From contig JASJCH010000025.1 of assembly GCA_030066075.1 (NCBI GenBank), forward strand, positions 1 to 60,443: a stretch of 60,443 nucleotides of DNA. Reading direction: 5' to 3'. This document shows, piece by piece, positions 16,609 through 24,943 of this stretch. Numbering within the stretch: position 1 is the first letter of the stretch; the number at the start of each line of letters is the position of its first letter. The translations under genes were made by a program, and so were the position numbers. The notes beneath the pieces were generated by a model that worked only from the letters and a program-made list of their open reading frames with translations, had not been told where the DNA came from and ran no database searches. Source of the DNA: Woeseiaceae bacterium (lineage in GTDB: Bacteria > Pseudomonadota > Gammaproteobacteria > Steroidobacterales > Woeseiaceae).

Positions 16609-18468
16609 CTAGCCTGCCTTGACCTGCTGGCCGTCATTGCTGGCGGCCGGTTCGCTGACCGGGGCATTGGCCGCGGAAATGGCCAGGGTCTTCGCCTGCA
16701 ACACGTTATCCGGCAGCGAGAAGCCGGAAACGGTCTTCCTGAGCTGGGATGCGAGGTTTGACAGCTTTGAAATAGCTGCCGCCGTCGCCGTGGTGGCCTT
16801 GCCCGTTTGTTCCGAGATTTCCCTGAGACGGGTCGTACGGCGCGTCACGTCGGCCGCGGAGCCGGCCTGTTGCCGCGCCGAGCCCGAAATATTCTGTACG
16901 AGGCTCGCGATCTGATTGGAGACCTGCTCGATTTCGTCGAGGGCCGCGCCGGCGTTCTCGGCCAGCAGCGCGCCGCCCACCACGTCGGTGGTACTGCGTT
17001 CCATCGAAACCACGGCCTCGTTGGTGTCGGCCTGAATGGTGCGAACGAGCACCTCGATCTGCTTGGTCGCATTCGTTGAGCGCTCTGCAAGTCGCTGTAC
17101 TTCGTCGGCAACGACCGCGAATCCGCGACCCGCTTCGCCAGCCATTGAAGCCTGGATAGACGCATTGAGTGCGAGGATGTTGGTCTGTTCGGCGATGTCA
17201 TTGATCAGCTCGACGATGTTGCCGATCTCCTGCGAACTTTCACCGAGTCGCTTGATACGTTTGGACGTGTCCTGGATGGTCTCGCGAATTGTGTTCATGC
17301 CGTCGATCGTGCGCCGCACCGCTTCACCGCCCTTGTGCGCGACCTCCACCGAGTGCCGGGCGACGTCCGACGAGCGTTCCGCGTTCCCCGACACCTCTTC
17401 GATCGATGCCGCCATGGAAACGATCGACTCGGTCGCAGCGTTGATTTCGCGGGTCTGGTTGTCGGCCGCCTTGGCCATGTGCGACGCGGTACTTTCCGTC
17501 TGCTTCGCGGCAGAATCGACCATGATCGCCGTCTCATTGACGGTAGCTACGAGCTTGCGCAATTCCTCGATCGCAAAGTTGAAAGAATCGGCAATGGTGC
17601 CCGTTATGTCTTCGGTCACCGTCGCCTCGACCGTGAGGTCGCCGTCAGCGAGGCTGCCCATCTCATCGAGCAGGCGCAAGATGGCCTGCTGATTGCGTTC
17701 GTTCTGTTCCGCCTGCACCTTGGCGGTCTTCTCGAAGTGCGACGACTTGGAGTTCAGCGAAATCAGCAGGACGATGAGGATGAGCGCGACGACGATCAGC
17801 CCCACGGGAATCAGTGCGTTTTGCAGGTAGTCCGGCAGAGGCCCCGACGATCCGGACTGCGCGCCTGCCAGGCGGGCTGCGGTCGCAGCCAGCTGGTTCT
17901 GGGATTCGGTGAGACCCGCCAGCGCCGCAGCATCCGCACTGATCGTCTCTATCGCCGCCTCGAGCTGACCCAGGTGGCCTTCGAGCGGCACGAGCACGGC
18001 CTCGCGGCCCTCGTCATCCAAAGCGCCGACATCGAGCTCGGTCTCTTCGCCGGCAAAAGCGTCAACCACCGTGCGCAAGTAGGCCGCATCCGCGCTCACT
18101 CCGGCCACCGCCGCCTCGATATCGGGGTTGGACGCGAGGCCCGGCGCGAACGAGGAAATGCGCGCCGCGCGGCGCTGCAGCTCGAGCACGGTGTCAGCGG
18201 CGCCCGACCGATCCAGCAGTTCGTTCGACAGGCCGAGAATCGCGTCGGCGCTTGCAACGACGTTGCTTGCCGCTTCGTCTGCGCGCGCCAGCGCCGTACC
18301 GCCGGACAACACCTCGGAAGACTGCGACTGCAATTGCCGCCATTCGGCCGCCGAGCCGGACGCGCCGCCGCCCCCGAAGAACGCCAGCGCGGCTGCCGCG
18401 ACCAGTAACACCGCCGCAATGATCGCGACGATCCGGAAAGTGGTAGATGTATCTGCTGAATTAGCCAT
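16609..18468 (-). CDS. pilJ: Type IV pilus methyl-accepting chemotaxis receptor PilJ
   Basis: A 619-residue receptor of the Chp system. Transmembrane helices are near residues 13-32 and 213-233 with a periplasmic sensor domain between. After a HAMP-like region comes a signalling domain with the PilJ-specific hairpin tip (DIAEQTNILALNASIQASMAGEAGRGFAVVADEVQ, about residues 425-460) and EVLVRTIQADTNEAVVSMERST. PilJ senses pilus retraction state or surface contact and controls ChpA. The ChpB/PilK adaptation enzymes are not encoded in the cluster. It lies 21 bases upstream of chpA. Confidence 0.95.
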   Translation of the reverse strand: MANSADTSTTFRIVAIIAAVLLVAAAALAFFGGGGASGSAAEWRQLQSQSSEVLSGGTALARADEAASNVVASADAILGLSNELLDRSGAADTVLELQRRAARISSFAPGLASNPDIEAAVAGVSADAAYLRTVVDAFAGEETELDVGALDDEGREAVLVPLEGHLGQLEAAIETISADAAALAGLTESQNQLAATAARLAGAQSGSSGPLPDYLQNALIPVGLIVVALILIVLLISLNSKSSHFEKTAKVQAEQNERNQQAILRLLDEMGSLADGDLTVEATVTEDITGTIADSFNFAIEELRKLVATVNETAIMVDSAAKQTESTASHMAKAADNQTREINAATESIVSMAASIEEVSGNAERSSDVARHSVEVAHKGGEAVRRTIDGMNTIRETIQDTSKRIKRLGESSQEIGNIVELINDIAEQTNILALNASIQASMAGEAGRGFAVVADEVQRLAERSTNATKQIEVLVRTIQADTNEAVVSMERSTTDVVGGALLAENAGAALDEIEQVSNQIASLVQNISGSARQQAGSAADVTRRTTRLREISEQTGKATTATAAAISKLSNLASQLRKTVSGFSLPDNVLQAKTLAISAANAPVSEPAASNDGQQVKAG

Positions 18469-18490
18469 AGTTGTGCGGTCTCTGAGTGCC

Positions 18491-19054
18491 CTACTCGGCT
18501 GCCGCCTGCAGGAACAGATTGCTTTCTATGAAATCGGACAGGTCGAAAACCGGCCAGGTGTCCTCTGAGCGCTGATAGGCCCCCGTCAGGAATCGGTCGC
18601 AGCGCACGACCGTCTCGGGCCAGGTGTCGGTGAACTCGTGGTCCATGAAGCGGCGAAATCCCAAGACCTCGTCGATAACCAGCCCGGCAGGGATTTCGCG
18701 GTGGTTGACCGAGATCACGCGGGTATTACGCCGCAGTGTCGTGCGCCCGCCCCCGAGCAGCAACTTGACGTCGACCAGCGGCAACAGGTGGCCACGCAGG
18801 TTGGCGATGCCGAGCAGCCAGCGCTTCGCGCCAGGTACACGGGTCATGCCCTCGGGCAGCATCAGCACTTCACGAACCTGGTCGCGATTCGCAACGAAAT
18901 TCTCCTCCCCGATACGAAAACCGACGCCGACCCATTCGGCCGGCATGGCGCCCGCGCCCTCGCCTGCATGCGCCTGGCGACTGCGGCGTTCAATCTCGGC
19001 CAGCAGCTCGAAGGGCTGCTCGACGAGCTTCGCGAGTTCCGGCGTGGCGCCCAC
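18491..19054 (-). CDS. pilI: CheW-type coupling protein PilI
   Basis: A 187-residue CheW-like protein that couples PilJ to the ChpA kinase. The N-terminal helix (PFELLAEIERRSRQ) is followed by a CheW domain with VGFRIGEENFVANRDQVREVLMLPEGMTRVPGAKRWLLGIANLRGHLLPLVDVKLLLG and ISVNHREIPAGLVIDEVLGFRRF. The gene directly abuts pilH (stop and start are adjacent at 19054/19055). The order pilG-pilH-pilI-pilJ-chpA is that of the Pseudomonas cluster. Confidence 0.92.
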   Translation of the reverse strand: MGATPELAKLVEQPFELLAEIERRSRQAHAGEGAGAMPAEWVGVGFRIGEENFVANRDQVREVLMLPEGMTRVPGAKRWLLGIANLRGHLLPLVDVKLLLGGGRTTLRRNTRVISVNHREIPAGLVIDEVLGFRRFMDHEFTDTWPETVVRCDRFLTGAYQRSEDTWPVFDLSDFIESNLFLQAAAE

Positions 19055-19420
19055 TCAGCCAGCCATTACCGCGTTGATCTTGGCGACGAGCTGCTTGGCG
19101 TCGACGGGTTTGACAAGGTATTCCACCGCGCCCTGCCGCATGCCCCAGATCTTGTCCGTCTCCTGGTCCTTGGTCGTAATCATGATGACCGGGATACTCG
19201 CCGTATCCGCGTCCTGGGTCAGCTTGCGCGTGGCCTGAAAACCGTTCATGCCCGGCATTACCACATCCATCAGGATGCAGTCGGGCTTCGCGTTCTTGGC
19301 CTTGCGCAGGCCTTCCTCGCCGCTGTCGGCAACGAGCGTGTCGAATCCGCTCTTTTCGAGCATCTTCTGGAACAGGTGTAATTCGGTCGGCGAATCGTCG
19401 ACGATGAGAATGACTGCCAT
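19055..19420 (-). CDS. pilH: Twitching motility response regulator PilH
   Basis: A 121-residue single-domain CheY-like receiver. The acidic pocket is seen as ILIVDDSPTE, the phospho-acceptor Asp in PDCILMDVVMPGMNGFQ, the switch Thr in VIMITTKDQ and Lys in EYLVKPVDAKQL. PilH receives phosphate from ChpA and is linked to pilus retraction and phosphate flow. The second-gene position after pilG and the family sequence MPGMNGFQATR support PilH over PilG. Confidence 0.92.
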   Translation of the reverse strand: MAVILIVDDSPTELHLFQKMLEKSGFDTLVADSGEEGLRKAKNAKPDCILMDVVMPGMNGFQATRKLTQDADTASIPVIMITTKDQETDKIWGMRQGAVEYLVKPVDAKQLVAKINAVMAG

Positions 19421-19433
19421 CTTCAGCGTCCCC

Positions 19434-19826
19434 CTAGTTGATCTGGTTCGAAATGGCCCCGAGCAACTCGTCCTTGGTAAACGGTTTGGTCAGGTACTGT
19501 TCCGAGCCGACGATGCGGCCGCGCGCGCGGTCGAACAGGCCGTCCTTGGACGACAACATGATCACGGGCGTCTCCTTGAACATCTTGTTGTGTTTGATCA
19601 GGGAGCAGGTCTCGTAACCGTCCAGGCGCGGCATCATGATGTCGACGAAGATCAGGTCCGGCTGGTGGTCTGCGATCTTGGACAGCGCATCGAAGCCATC
19701 GATAGCTGTAAACACCTGGCAGCCTTCCTTGGTCAGCAGCGTTTCCGCCGTGCGGCGAATGGTCTTGCTGTCATCTACAACGAGTATCTTGAGTCCGCTA
19801 AGACTTCGAGATGCGCTATTCGACAC
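19434..19826 (-). CDS. pilG: Twitching motility response regulator PilG
   Basis: A 130-residue single-domain receiver and first gene of the chemosensory operon. The acidic pair is in ILVVDDSKTIRRTAETLL, the phospho-acceptor in PDLIFVDIMMPRLDGYETC, and the Thr/Ser and Lys positions in VIMLSSKDG and YLTKPFTKDELL. PilG promotes pilus extension in Pseudomonas. It is divergent from gshB with a 158-bp gap that must hold both promoters. The same gshB/pilG divergence is found in Pseudomonas aeruginosa. Confidence 0.93.
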   Translation of the reverse strand: MSNSASRSLSGLKILVVDDSKTIRRTAETLLTKEGCQVFTAIDGFDALSKIADHQPDLIFVDIMMPRLDGYETCSLIKHNKMFKETPVIMLSSKDGLFDRARGRIVGSEQYLTKPFTKDELLGAISNQIN

Positions 19827-19984
19827 CGTATTTCCTCACGCTTTTACGGACTTTTACCATATTGACATAACTCCTGCTACGACGCGCGTTCTGAACAACA
19901 AAATCTTAGGAATTTTCGGCGTTTACCTTAGGATTCCAAGGTATAGTTGCTCGCTCCGTTCGCAGCGAGCTTTTTACAACTCTC

Positions 19985-20959
19985 ATGGCCAGCAAAACCC
20001 TGAAACTCGGCATCGTGATGGACCCGATCGAGTCCATTACCCCCTACAAAGACAGCTCCCTCGCGATGCTGCTCGAAGCCGCGCGACGCGACGCCGAAAT
20101 TCACTATTTCCAGCAGCGTGACCTGAGACTCCTGGGCGGCCGCGCCGTCGGGCAGTCCACCATACTCGGCGTCAGCGACGACAACAGCAACTGGTTCACA
20201 CTGGGCGCCACGCAGGAAGTCGATCTCGGCGACCTCGACGTGGTGCTCATGCGCAAGGACCCGCCGTTCGACATGGAATATGTCTACACGACCTACATCC
20301 TGGACCGGGCGCGCGCCGCGGGCGCGCTGGTCGTCAATCACCCGCAGGCCCTGCGCGACATGAATGAAAAGGCCTACACGGCCTGGTTCCCGGAATGCAC
20401 CCCCCTGACGCTGATCACTCGTTCGATCGAGGAGATGCGATCTTTCCTCGCCGAGCAGCAGCACATCGTCGCCAAACCGCTCGACGGCATGGGCGGCAAG
20501 TCGATTTTTGCTATCAGGAAAGGCGACAAGAATGCCAATGTCATCTTCGAGACGCTGACCGACGACGGCCGCAAGTTCGCGATGGCCCAGGTATTCGTGC
20601 CCGAGATCAAGGACGGCGACAAACGTATCCTGCTGATCGACGGCGAGGCCGTACCCTTCTCACTGGCGCGCATCCCTTCCGGCGACGACCATCGCGGCAA
20701 CCTCGTGATGGGCGCCCAGGGCGTCGGCCAGCCGCTGTCGGATGCCGACCGCGCCATCTGCGAGCGCGTTGGGCCCGCGCTTCGCGATGCCGGCGTCGTG
20801 TTCGCCGGCATCGACGTCATTGGCGACTACCTGACCGAGGTCAACGTCACCAGCCCGACCGGCATCCGCGAGCTCGACAAGCAGTTCGACCTCAATATCG
20901 CGGGCCTGATGTTCGACGCCATCGAAAAACGACTGCAGAACATCAAAAGCGGGACTTAA
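19985..20959 (+). CDS. gshB: Glutathione synthetase
   Basis: A 324-residue ATP-grasp enzyme joining gamma-glutamylcysteine and glycine, the second step of glutathione synthesis. Family marks are the N-terminal LGIVMDPIESITPYKDSSLAMLLEA, MRKDPPFDMEYVYTTYILDRA, the ATP-binding loop VAKPLDGMGGKSIF, RILLIDGEAVPFSLARIP and the C-terminal VTSPTGIRELD. Length is normal. It starts a plus-strand run gshB-tonB-yqgE-ruvX-pyrB. gshA is not in this window. Confidence 0.96.
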   Translation: MASKTLKLGIVMDPIESITPYKDSSLAMLLEAARRDAEIHYFQQRDLRLLGGRAVGQSTILGVSDDNSNWFTLGATQEVDLGDLDVVLMRKDPPFDMEYVYTTYILDRARAAGALVVNHPQALRDMNEKAYTAWFPECTPLTLITRSIEEMRSFLAEQQHIVAKPLDGMGGKSIFAIRKGDKNANVIFETLTDDGRKFAMAQVFVPEIKDGDKRILLIDGEAVPFSLARIPSGDDHRGNLVMGAQGVGQPLSDADRAICERVGPALRDAGVVFAGIDVIGDYLTEVNVTSPTGIRELDKQFDLNIAGLMFDAIEKRLQNIKSGT

Positions 20960-21003
20960 GCGCTTGTTTTGAGGTTGTATTTGGCGGATGATTCGGCCCA
21001 ATC

Positions 21004-21921
21004 ATGGCTACCGCCGCGATCAGAAAAGATACCGACGAAATCCAGCTCGTGCCGCCGGAGCGGCCCGACCGCCTGCCCGCGATGCTGTTCCTGGCCGCAC
21101 TGATCCATGGTGTCCTGATCATCGGCGTTACGTTCAACCCCTACCTGCTCGATGACTTCTCGGATGCGATTTCGCTGGAAGTCACTATCGTCGCAGACCC
21201 GGATCAGTCGATTGACCGGCCGGACGAAGCCGAGTACCTCGCACAGACCTCGCAGCTTGGCACCGGTAACACCGCAGAGGAGGTCCGACCCTCCGCTCCG
21301 CTGCAGAGCGCGTCGCCGATCGACAATCCCGGCGAGGAAGACGCCGAAGCGCTGCAGGAGGCGAAGGCGCACGAGTCCAGCGCCGACCAGCTAATTGCGA
21401 CGACGAGCGACCAGGATCTGCAGGTTGCCGACGACCTGCGCGAGGATCCTCAGCCTGAAGACGCCACCGCGCTCGCGCTGGAGCGCGGCGCGGAGCAGAC
21501 GCTGCCGTTGCCGCAGGACGACGAGTCCACGATGCTGATTCACGATGACGACCCGCGGCAGCTGTTCATCAGCGCCGACACGCGCGAGTCGATCGTGGCC
21601 GCCTATCTCGACAACTGGAAACGCCGCATCGAGGCCGTAGCTGACGAATACATCCCCGAGCTCGGCGACCTGCCGGACGCGACCGGCAGCCCCACGCTCG
21701 AAGTCAGTATCGAGGCCTCCGGCCAGCTGGCCGAGGTGGTCATTCGCAAGTCCAGTGGATCCAGGGTGCTCGACAAGGCGGCACTCGACATCCTGCGACG
21801 CGCTTCGCCCTTCGACCCGTTTCCGCCCGAGGTCCGCGCCGACTACGACCGCCTGCGCTTTGCCTACAAGTGGGTCTTCTCCGCAGACCTCGAGAACGCG
21901 ACGGCAGCCGCACAGAATTAA
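21004..21921 (+). CDS. tonB: TonB-family energy transducer
   Basis: A 305-residue protein with one transmembrane helix near residues 24-42 (AMLFLAALIHGVLIIGVTF), a long linker and a C-terminal TonB domain (about 205-298: YLDNWKRRIEAVADEYIPE, LEVSIEASGQLAEVVIRKSSGSRVLDKAALDILRRASPFDPFP). TonB spans the periplasm to power outer-membrane receptors such as BtuB. Unusually, the linker is acidic and Gln/Ala/Ser-rich instead of the normal Pro-Lys/Pro-Glu rods. No exbB or exbD is adjacent. A TonB gene in this place between gshB and yqgE also occurs in Pseudomonas. Confidence 0.87.
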   Translation: MATAAIRKDTDEIQLVPPERPDRLPAMLFLAALIHGVLIIGVTFNPYLLDDFSDAISLEVTIVADPDQSIDRPDEAEYLAQTSQLGTGNTAEEVRPSAPLQSASPIDNPGEEDAEALQEAKAHESSADQLIATTSDQDLQVADDLREDPQPEDATALALERGAEQTLPLPQDDESTMLIHDDDPRQLFISADTRESIVAAYLDNWKRRIEAVADEYIPELGDLPDATGSPTLEVSIEASGQLAEVVIRKSSGSRVLDKAALDILRRASPFDPFPPEVRADYDRLRFAYKWVFSADLENATAAAQN

Positions 21922-21963
21922 ACCGAATTATGCACAGGACCACTTCTGGTCCATACTGTGGTC

Positions 21964-22527
21964 ATGGGATTCGAAGGCTCCATGGCAAATCAGCTGCTTA
22001 TCGCCATGCCCGGTATGGCCGACCCCAATTTCAGCACCACGGTCACTCTTATTTGTGAACATAACGACGAAGGCGCGCTGGGCATCGTCATTAACCGGCC
22101 GCTCGAGCTGAAGCTGGAGGGCCTTTTCGAGCAGCTCGACCTCGACAACCCCGACCCCGAGGCGGCCGAGCTACCGGTACTCATGGGTGGGCCGGTAGGG
22201 CCCGAGCGCGGGTTCGTGTTGCACGGCCCTGTCAGTCACTACGAGAACACTCTCGCTGTTTCGGACGATATTCACCTGACCCTGTCACGCGACGTGATCG
22301 ACGCAATGGCGGCCGGCAGCGGCCCGGAGAAGACGCTTGTCGCGCTCGGCTATGCCGGATGGGATGCCGGGCAACTCGAAGGTGAGATGCTCGCGAATTC
22401 CTGGCTCACGGTGCCCGCCACGACAGAGGTCGTGTTCGACATGCCGTTCGACCAGCGCTGGATGTCCGCCGCCCGCACGCTGGGCATCGATATCAGCCAG
22501 ATCTCCACCGATGCCGGTCACGCCTGA
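21964..22527 (+). CDS. yqgE: YqgE/AlgH family protein (UPF0301)
   Basis: A protein of about 187 residues of the conserved YqgE/AlgH family, whose molecular function is not settled; AlgH was linked to alginate regulation in Pseudomonas. Typical blocks are FLIAMP-like LLIAMPGMADPNFSTTVTLICEHNDEGALGIVINRPLEL, LMGGPVGPERGFVLHG and the C-terminal ENSWLTVPATTEVVFD. Three possible starts are in frame (GTG 21958, ATG 21964, ATG 21982); none has a clear ribosome site, and I take 21964 on family length. Its 3' end overlaps ruvX by 17 bases, the usual yqgE-ruvX coupling. Confidence 0.92.
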   Translation: MGFEGSMANQLLIAMPGMADPNFSTTVTLICEHNDEGALGIVINRPLELKLEGLFEQLDLDNPDPEAAELPVLMGGPVGPERGFVLHGPVSHYENTLAVSDDIHLTLSRDVIDAMAAGSGPEKTLVALGYAGWDAGQLEGEMLANSWLTVPATTEVVFDMPFDQRWMSAARTLGIDISQISTDAGHA

Positions 22528-22969
22528 CAGCGGCCGCGGCGCCCCGGAGACCATTCTCGCTTTCGATTTCGGCCTCCGACGCATCGGCGTCGCTGTCGGC
22601 CAGTCCGTAACCTCGTCGGCCAACCCGCTCGGGGTGGTGGCGAACGGCGAGAACGGCCCCGACTTTGACGCCATCGCGAAGCTCATCGACGAGTGGCGGC
22701 CGTCGCGGCTGGTGGTGGGCATGCCGCTGAATATCGATGGTGAACCGGGAGAAATACAGGCGCACGTCGAGGAATTTGTGCGCGAACTCTGGCGCTTCCA
22801 GCTCACCGTCGACACGGTCGACGAGCGCTACACGTCGCTCGAAGCCGAGGAGGCGCTGAAGCAGGCCCGGGCCTCGGGGACGCGTGGTCGCATCACCCGC
22901 GAAGCGATCGACAGCGCGGCTGCCGTTTTTATCGCCGAACGGTTTCTAAAGGGCCGCACGAACGTGTAG
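22511..22969 (+). CDS. ruvX: RuvX/YqgF family RNase H-fold nuclease
   Basis: A 152-residue RNase H-fold protein, a putative Holliday-junction resolvase that in E. coli also acts in 16S rRNA 5'-end processing. Motifs include ILAFDFGLRRIGVAVGQ with the first catalytic Asp, RLVVGMPLNIDGEPGE, VDTVDERYTSLEAEE and the C-terminal DSAAAVFIAERFL with the last Asp. I take ATG at 22511 because the RNase H strand begins about 14 residues later; the open frame upstream is only a shadow of yqgE. Confidence 0.93.
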   Translation: MPVTPDSGRGAPETILAFDFGLRRIGVAVGQSVTSSANPLGVVANGENGPDFDAIAKLIDEWRPSRLVVGMPLNIDGEPGEIQAHVEEFVRELWRFQLTVDTVDERYTSLEAEEALKQARASGTRGRITREAIDSAAAVFIAERFLKGRTNV

Positions 22970-22981
22970 GATTGCGTCTCG

Positions 22982-23980
22982 ATGCAAGCAATCGAAACCT
23001 TCCCCGCCACCGAAAACGTCGCCAACCTGCAGCTCGATGCTGCCGGCAACCTGCGGCATCTTCTGACGCTCGACGGCCTGGACCGGGACCTCCTCGTTGG
23101 TCTCCTCGACGACGCCCAGAAGTTCGTGACCCAACCGGGTCATTCCACCGCCCGCAGCGAGTCGCTGGCCGGACGTACCGTGGCCAACCTGTTCTTCGAG
23201 GCCAGCACACGCACGCGCGCCTCGTTCGACCTTGCGGGCAAACGCCTCGGCGCAGATGTGCTGAACCTCGACGTCAATACCTCATCGCGCAAGAAGGGCG
23301 AGAGTATTCTCGACATGATTTACACGCTGCAGGCGATGCAGGTCGACGTGATGGTCGTGCGCGACGCGAGCGCCGGCGTGCCTGCCTACATTGCGCGGCA
23401 CGTGCACGACCATGTCAGCATCCTCAACGCCGGTGAGGCCGAGGTTTCGCACCCGACCCAGGGATTGCTGGACCTGCTGACGATGCGCCAGCACAAGGGT
23501 GACTTCGAGAACCTCACCGTGGCGATCGTGGGCGACATCATGCATTCGCGCGTTGCGCGCTCGGCCGCCCAGGGACTGCACACGCTGGGCGTCGGCGAGC
23601 TGCGCCTGATTTCGCCGCCGGTGCTCGCGCCCGATCCGGACGAAATGCCGTATGCCCGGTTGCTCGACAACCTGGACGAGGGACTGCGCGACGCCGACGT
23701 CGTGATGGCCCTGCGCATTCAGCGCGAGCGCATCGGCAATCTCGACGGCGTCCCGGGCATCGACGAGTACTTCGCCAACTACGGGGTGAGCACAGAGCGC
23801 ATGCAGCTCGCAAAACCCGACGCGATCGTTATGCACCCGGGCCCGATGAACCGCGGCATCGAGATCGAATCGGTGCTGGCCGACAGCCCGGCCTCGGTCA
23901 TCACCGAGCAGGTTGCCAACGGCGTTGCCGTGCGCATGGCCGTGCTCGAGCGGGTTTGCCGGACGATGGGTCAGCGTTGA
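22982..23980 (+). CDS. pyrB: Aspartate carbamoyltransferase catalytic subunit
   Basis: A 332-residue enzyme of pyrimidine synthesis that condenses carbamoyl phosphate and aspartate. The carbamoyl-phosphate loop FEASTRTRASFDLAGKRLGAD, the mobile loop SSRKKGESILDMIYTL, HPTQGLLDLLTMR and MHPGPMNRGIEIES are all present. The order ruvX-pyrB is also that of Pseudomonas, where pyrB is followed by a pyrC-like gene; here it is followed by a PyrK-like gene instead. No pyrR attenuator is evident. Confidence 0.96.
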   Translation: MQAIETFPATENVANLQLDAAGNLRHLLTLDGLDRDLLVGLLDDAQKFVTQPGHSTARSESLAGRTVANLFFEASTRTRASFDLAGKRLGADVLNLDVNTSSRKKGESILDMIYTLQAMQVDVMVVRDASAGVPAYIARHVHDHVSILNAGEAEVSHPTQGLLDLLTMRQHKGDFENLTVAIVGDIMHSRVARSAAQGLHTLGVGELRLISPPVLAPDPDEMPYARLLDNLDEGLRDADVVMALRIQRERIGNLDGVPGIDEYFANYGVSTERMQLAKPDAIVMHPGPMNRGIEIESVLADSPASVITEQVANGVAVRMAVLERVCRTMGQR

Positions 23981-24864
23981 CGACCGCCGCCCAACAACAC
24001 GCACAACGGAATCGCGGGACCCTGTTCGTCGAAGACGGCGAGCTGATCAGCACCAGCGAGTTCCCGGGCGAGCAATACATCCAGCGCATCCGCGCGCCCA
24101 AATGCGCGGCGGCGGCGCGGGCCGGCAGCTTCGTGCACGTGAGCTGCGATGACAGTTTGCCGATGCGGCGGCCGCTCTCGATCATGCGGGCCGGCGACGA
24201 CTGGATCGAGGTGCTGTACAAAATCGTCGGTGAGGGGCTGCACCTGCTCGCCGGCAAACAACCCGGCGACACCGTCAACGTGCTCGGCCCGATCGGCCAG
24301 CCTTTTCGCCCGGACCCGGAGCGGCCGAACGCGCTGCTGATCGGCGGCGGCGTGGGCATTCCACCCATGGTGTTTCTCGCCGAGTCGCTGCGCGACACCG
24401 CGGCGACGCCACTGGCGATCCTCGGCTCGGAGATCCCGTTTCCATTCGAGCTGGAGACATCGACCATGGCGACGCCGTGGGCCGGTGACGGTATCGTCAG
24501 CACGATGCCACTGCTCGAAGGCTGGGGCGTACCCACCAGGCTGACGAGCATGGCGGGTTTCGATGGCTGCTATCGCGGCTTCGTGACCGACCTCGCCGAA
24601 CTGTGGCTGCAAAGCCTGGACGACAGCGAGAAAGCCAGGGTGCAAATCTTCACCTGCGGCCCGACACCCATGCTCAAAGCCGTGGCGACCTTGGCAGAGA
24701 AACACGACGTGCCGTGCCAGGTATCACTGGAAGAATTCATGGCCTGCGCGGTCGGCGGCTGCGCCGGCTGCACAGTAGAAGTGACGACCCCCGAAGGCCC
24801 CGCCATGAAGAGGGTGTGCGTAGACGGTCCCGTTTTCGAGGCTAGCTCTGTGGTATGGAGTTAA
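23977..24864 (+). CDS. pyrK: Dihydroorotate dehydrogenase electron-transfer subunit, PyrK-like
   Basis: A ferredoxin-reductase-type protein of about 295 residues. FAD-binding RRPLSIMRAG is followed by the NAD site LLIGGGVGIPPMVF, CGPTPM, and a C-terminal [2Fe-2S] cluster with Cys in CAVGGCAGCTVEV and RVCVDGP. This order is that of PyrK, which passes electrons from class 1B dihydroorotate dehydrogenase to NAD. No ATG is available: TTG at 23977 gives a four-base overlap with the pyrB stop (TTGA), and another TTG lies at 23956. Its partner PyrD is not in the window. Position directly after pyrB supports a pyrimidine role, but a related oxidoreductase is possible. Confidence 0.83.
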   Translation: MTTAAQQHAQRNRGTLFVEDGELISTSEFPGEQYIQRIRAPKCAAAARAGSFVHVSCDDSLPMRRPLSIMRAGDDWIEVLYKIVGEGLHLLAGKQPGDTVNVLGPIGQPFRPDPERPNALLIGGGVGIPPMVFLAESLRDTAATPLAILGSEIPFPFELETSTMATPWAGDGIVSTMPLLEGWGVPTRLTSMAGFDGCYRGFVTDLAELWLQSLDDSEKARVQIFTCGPTPMLKAVATLAEKHDVPCQVSLEEFMACAVGGCAGCTVEVTTPEGPAMKRVCVDGPVFEASSVVWS

Positions 24865-24872
24865 ACAGCGAC

Positions 24873-24935
24873 CCGGGAGGTGTTTACCGGAAGTCACCCG
24901 CAGCGCAGCGAGGCATGGAGGTAAACACCTCCCGG
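24873..24935. repeat. Perfect 16-bp inverted repeat between convergent genes
   Basis: CCGGGAGGTGTTTACC (24873-24888) is an exact reverse complement of 24920-24935, with a 31-base loop. The right arm contains a smaller internal palindrome, GGAGGT-AAAC-ACCTCC (24917-24932), so two alternative hairpins are possible. No T-run follows on either strand. It fills nearly all of the gap between pyrK and rhlB and probably serves as a bidirectional 3'-end structure. Confidence 0.8.
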
Positions 24936-24943
24936 CCCGCGCT

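Noticed and set aside
22337..22510. N-terminal extension of ruvX
   Set aside because: The extra residues are Ser/Arg/Pro-rich and overlap yqgE in another frame; the RNase H fold starts after ATG 22511.
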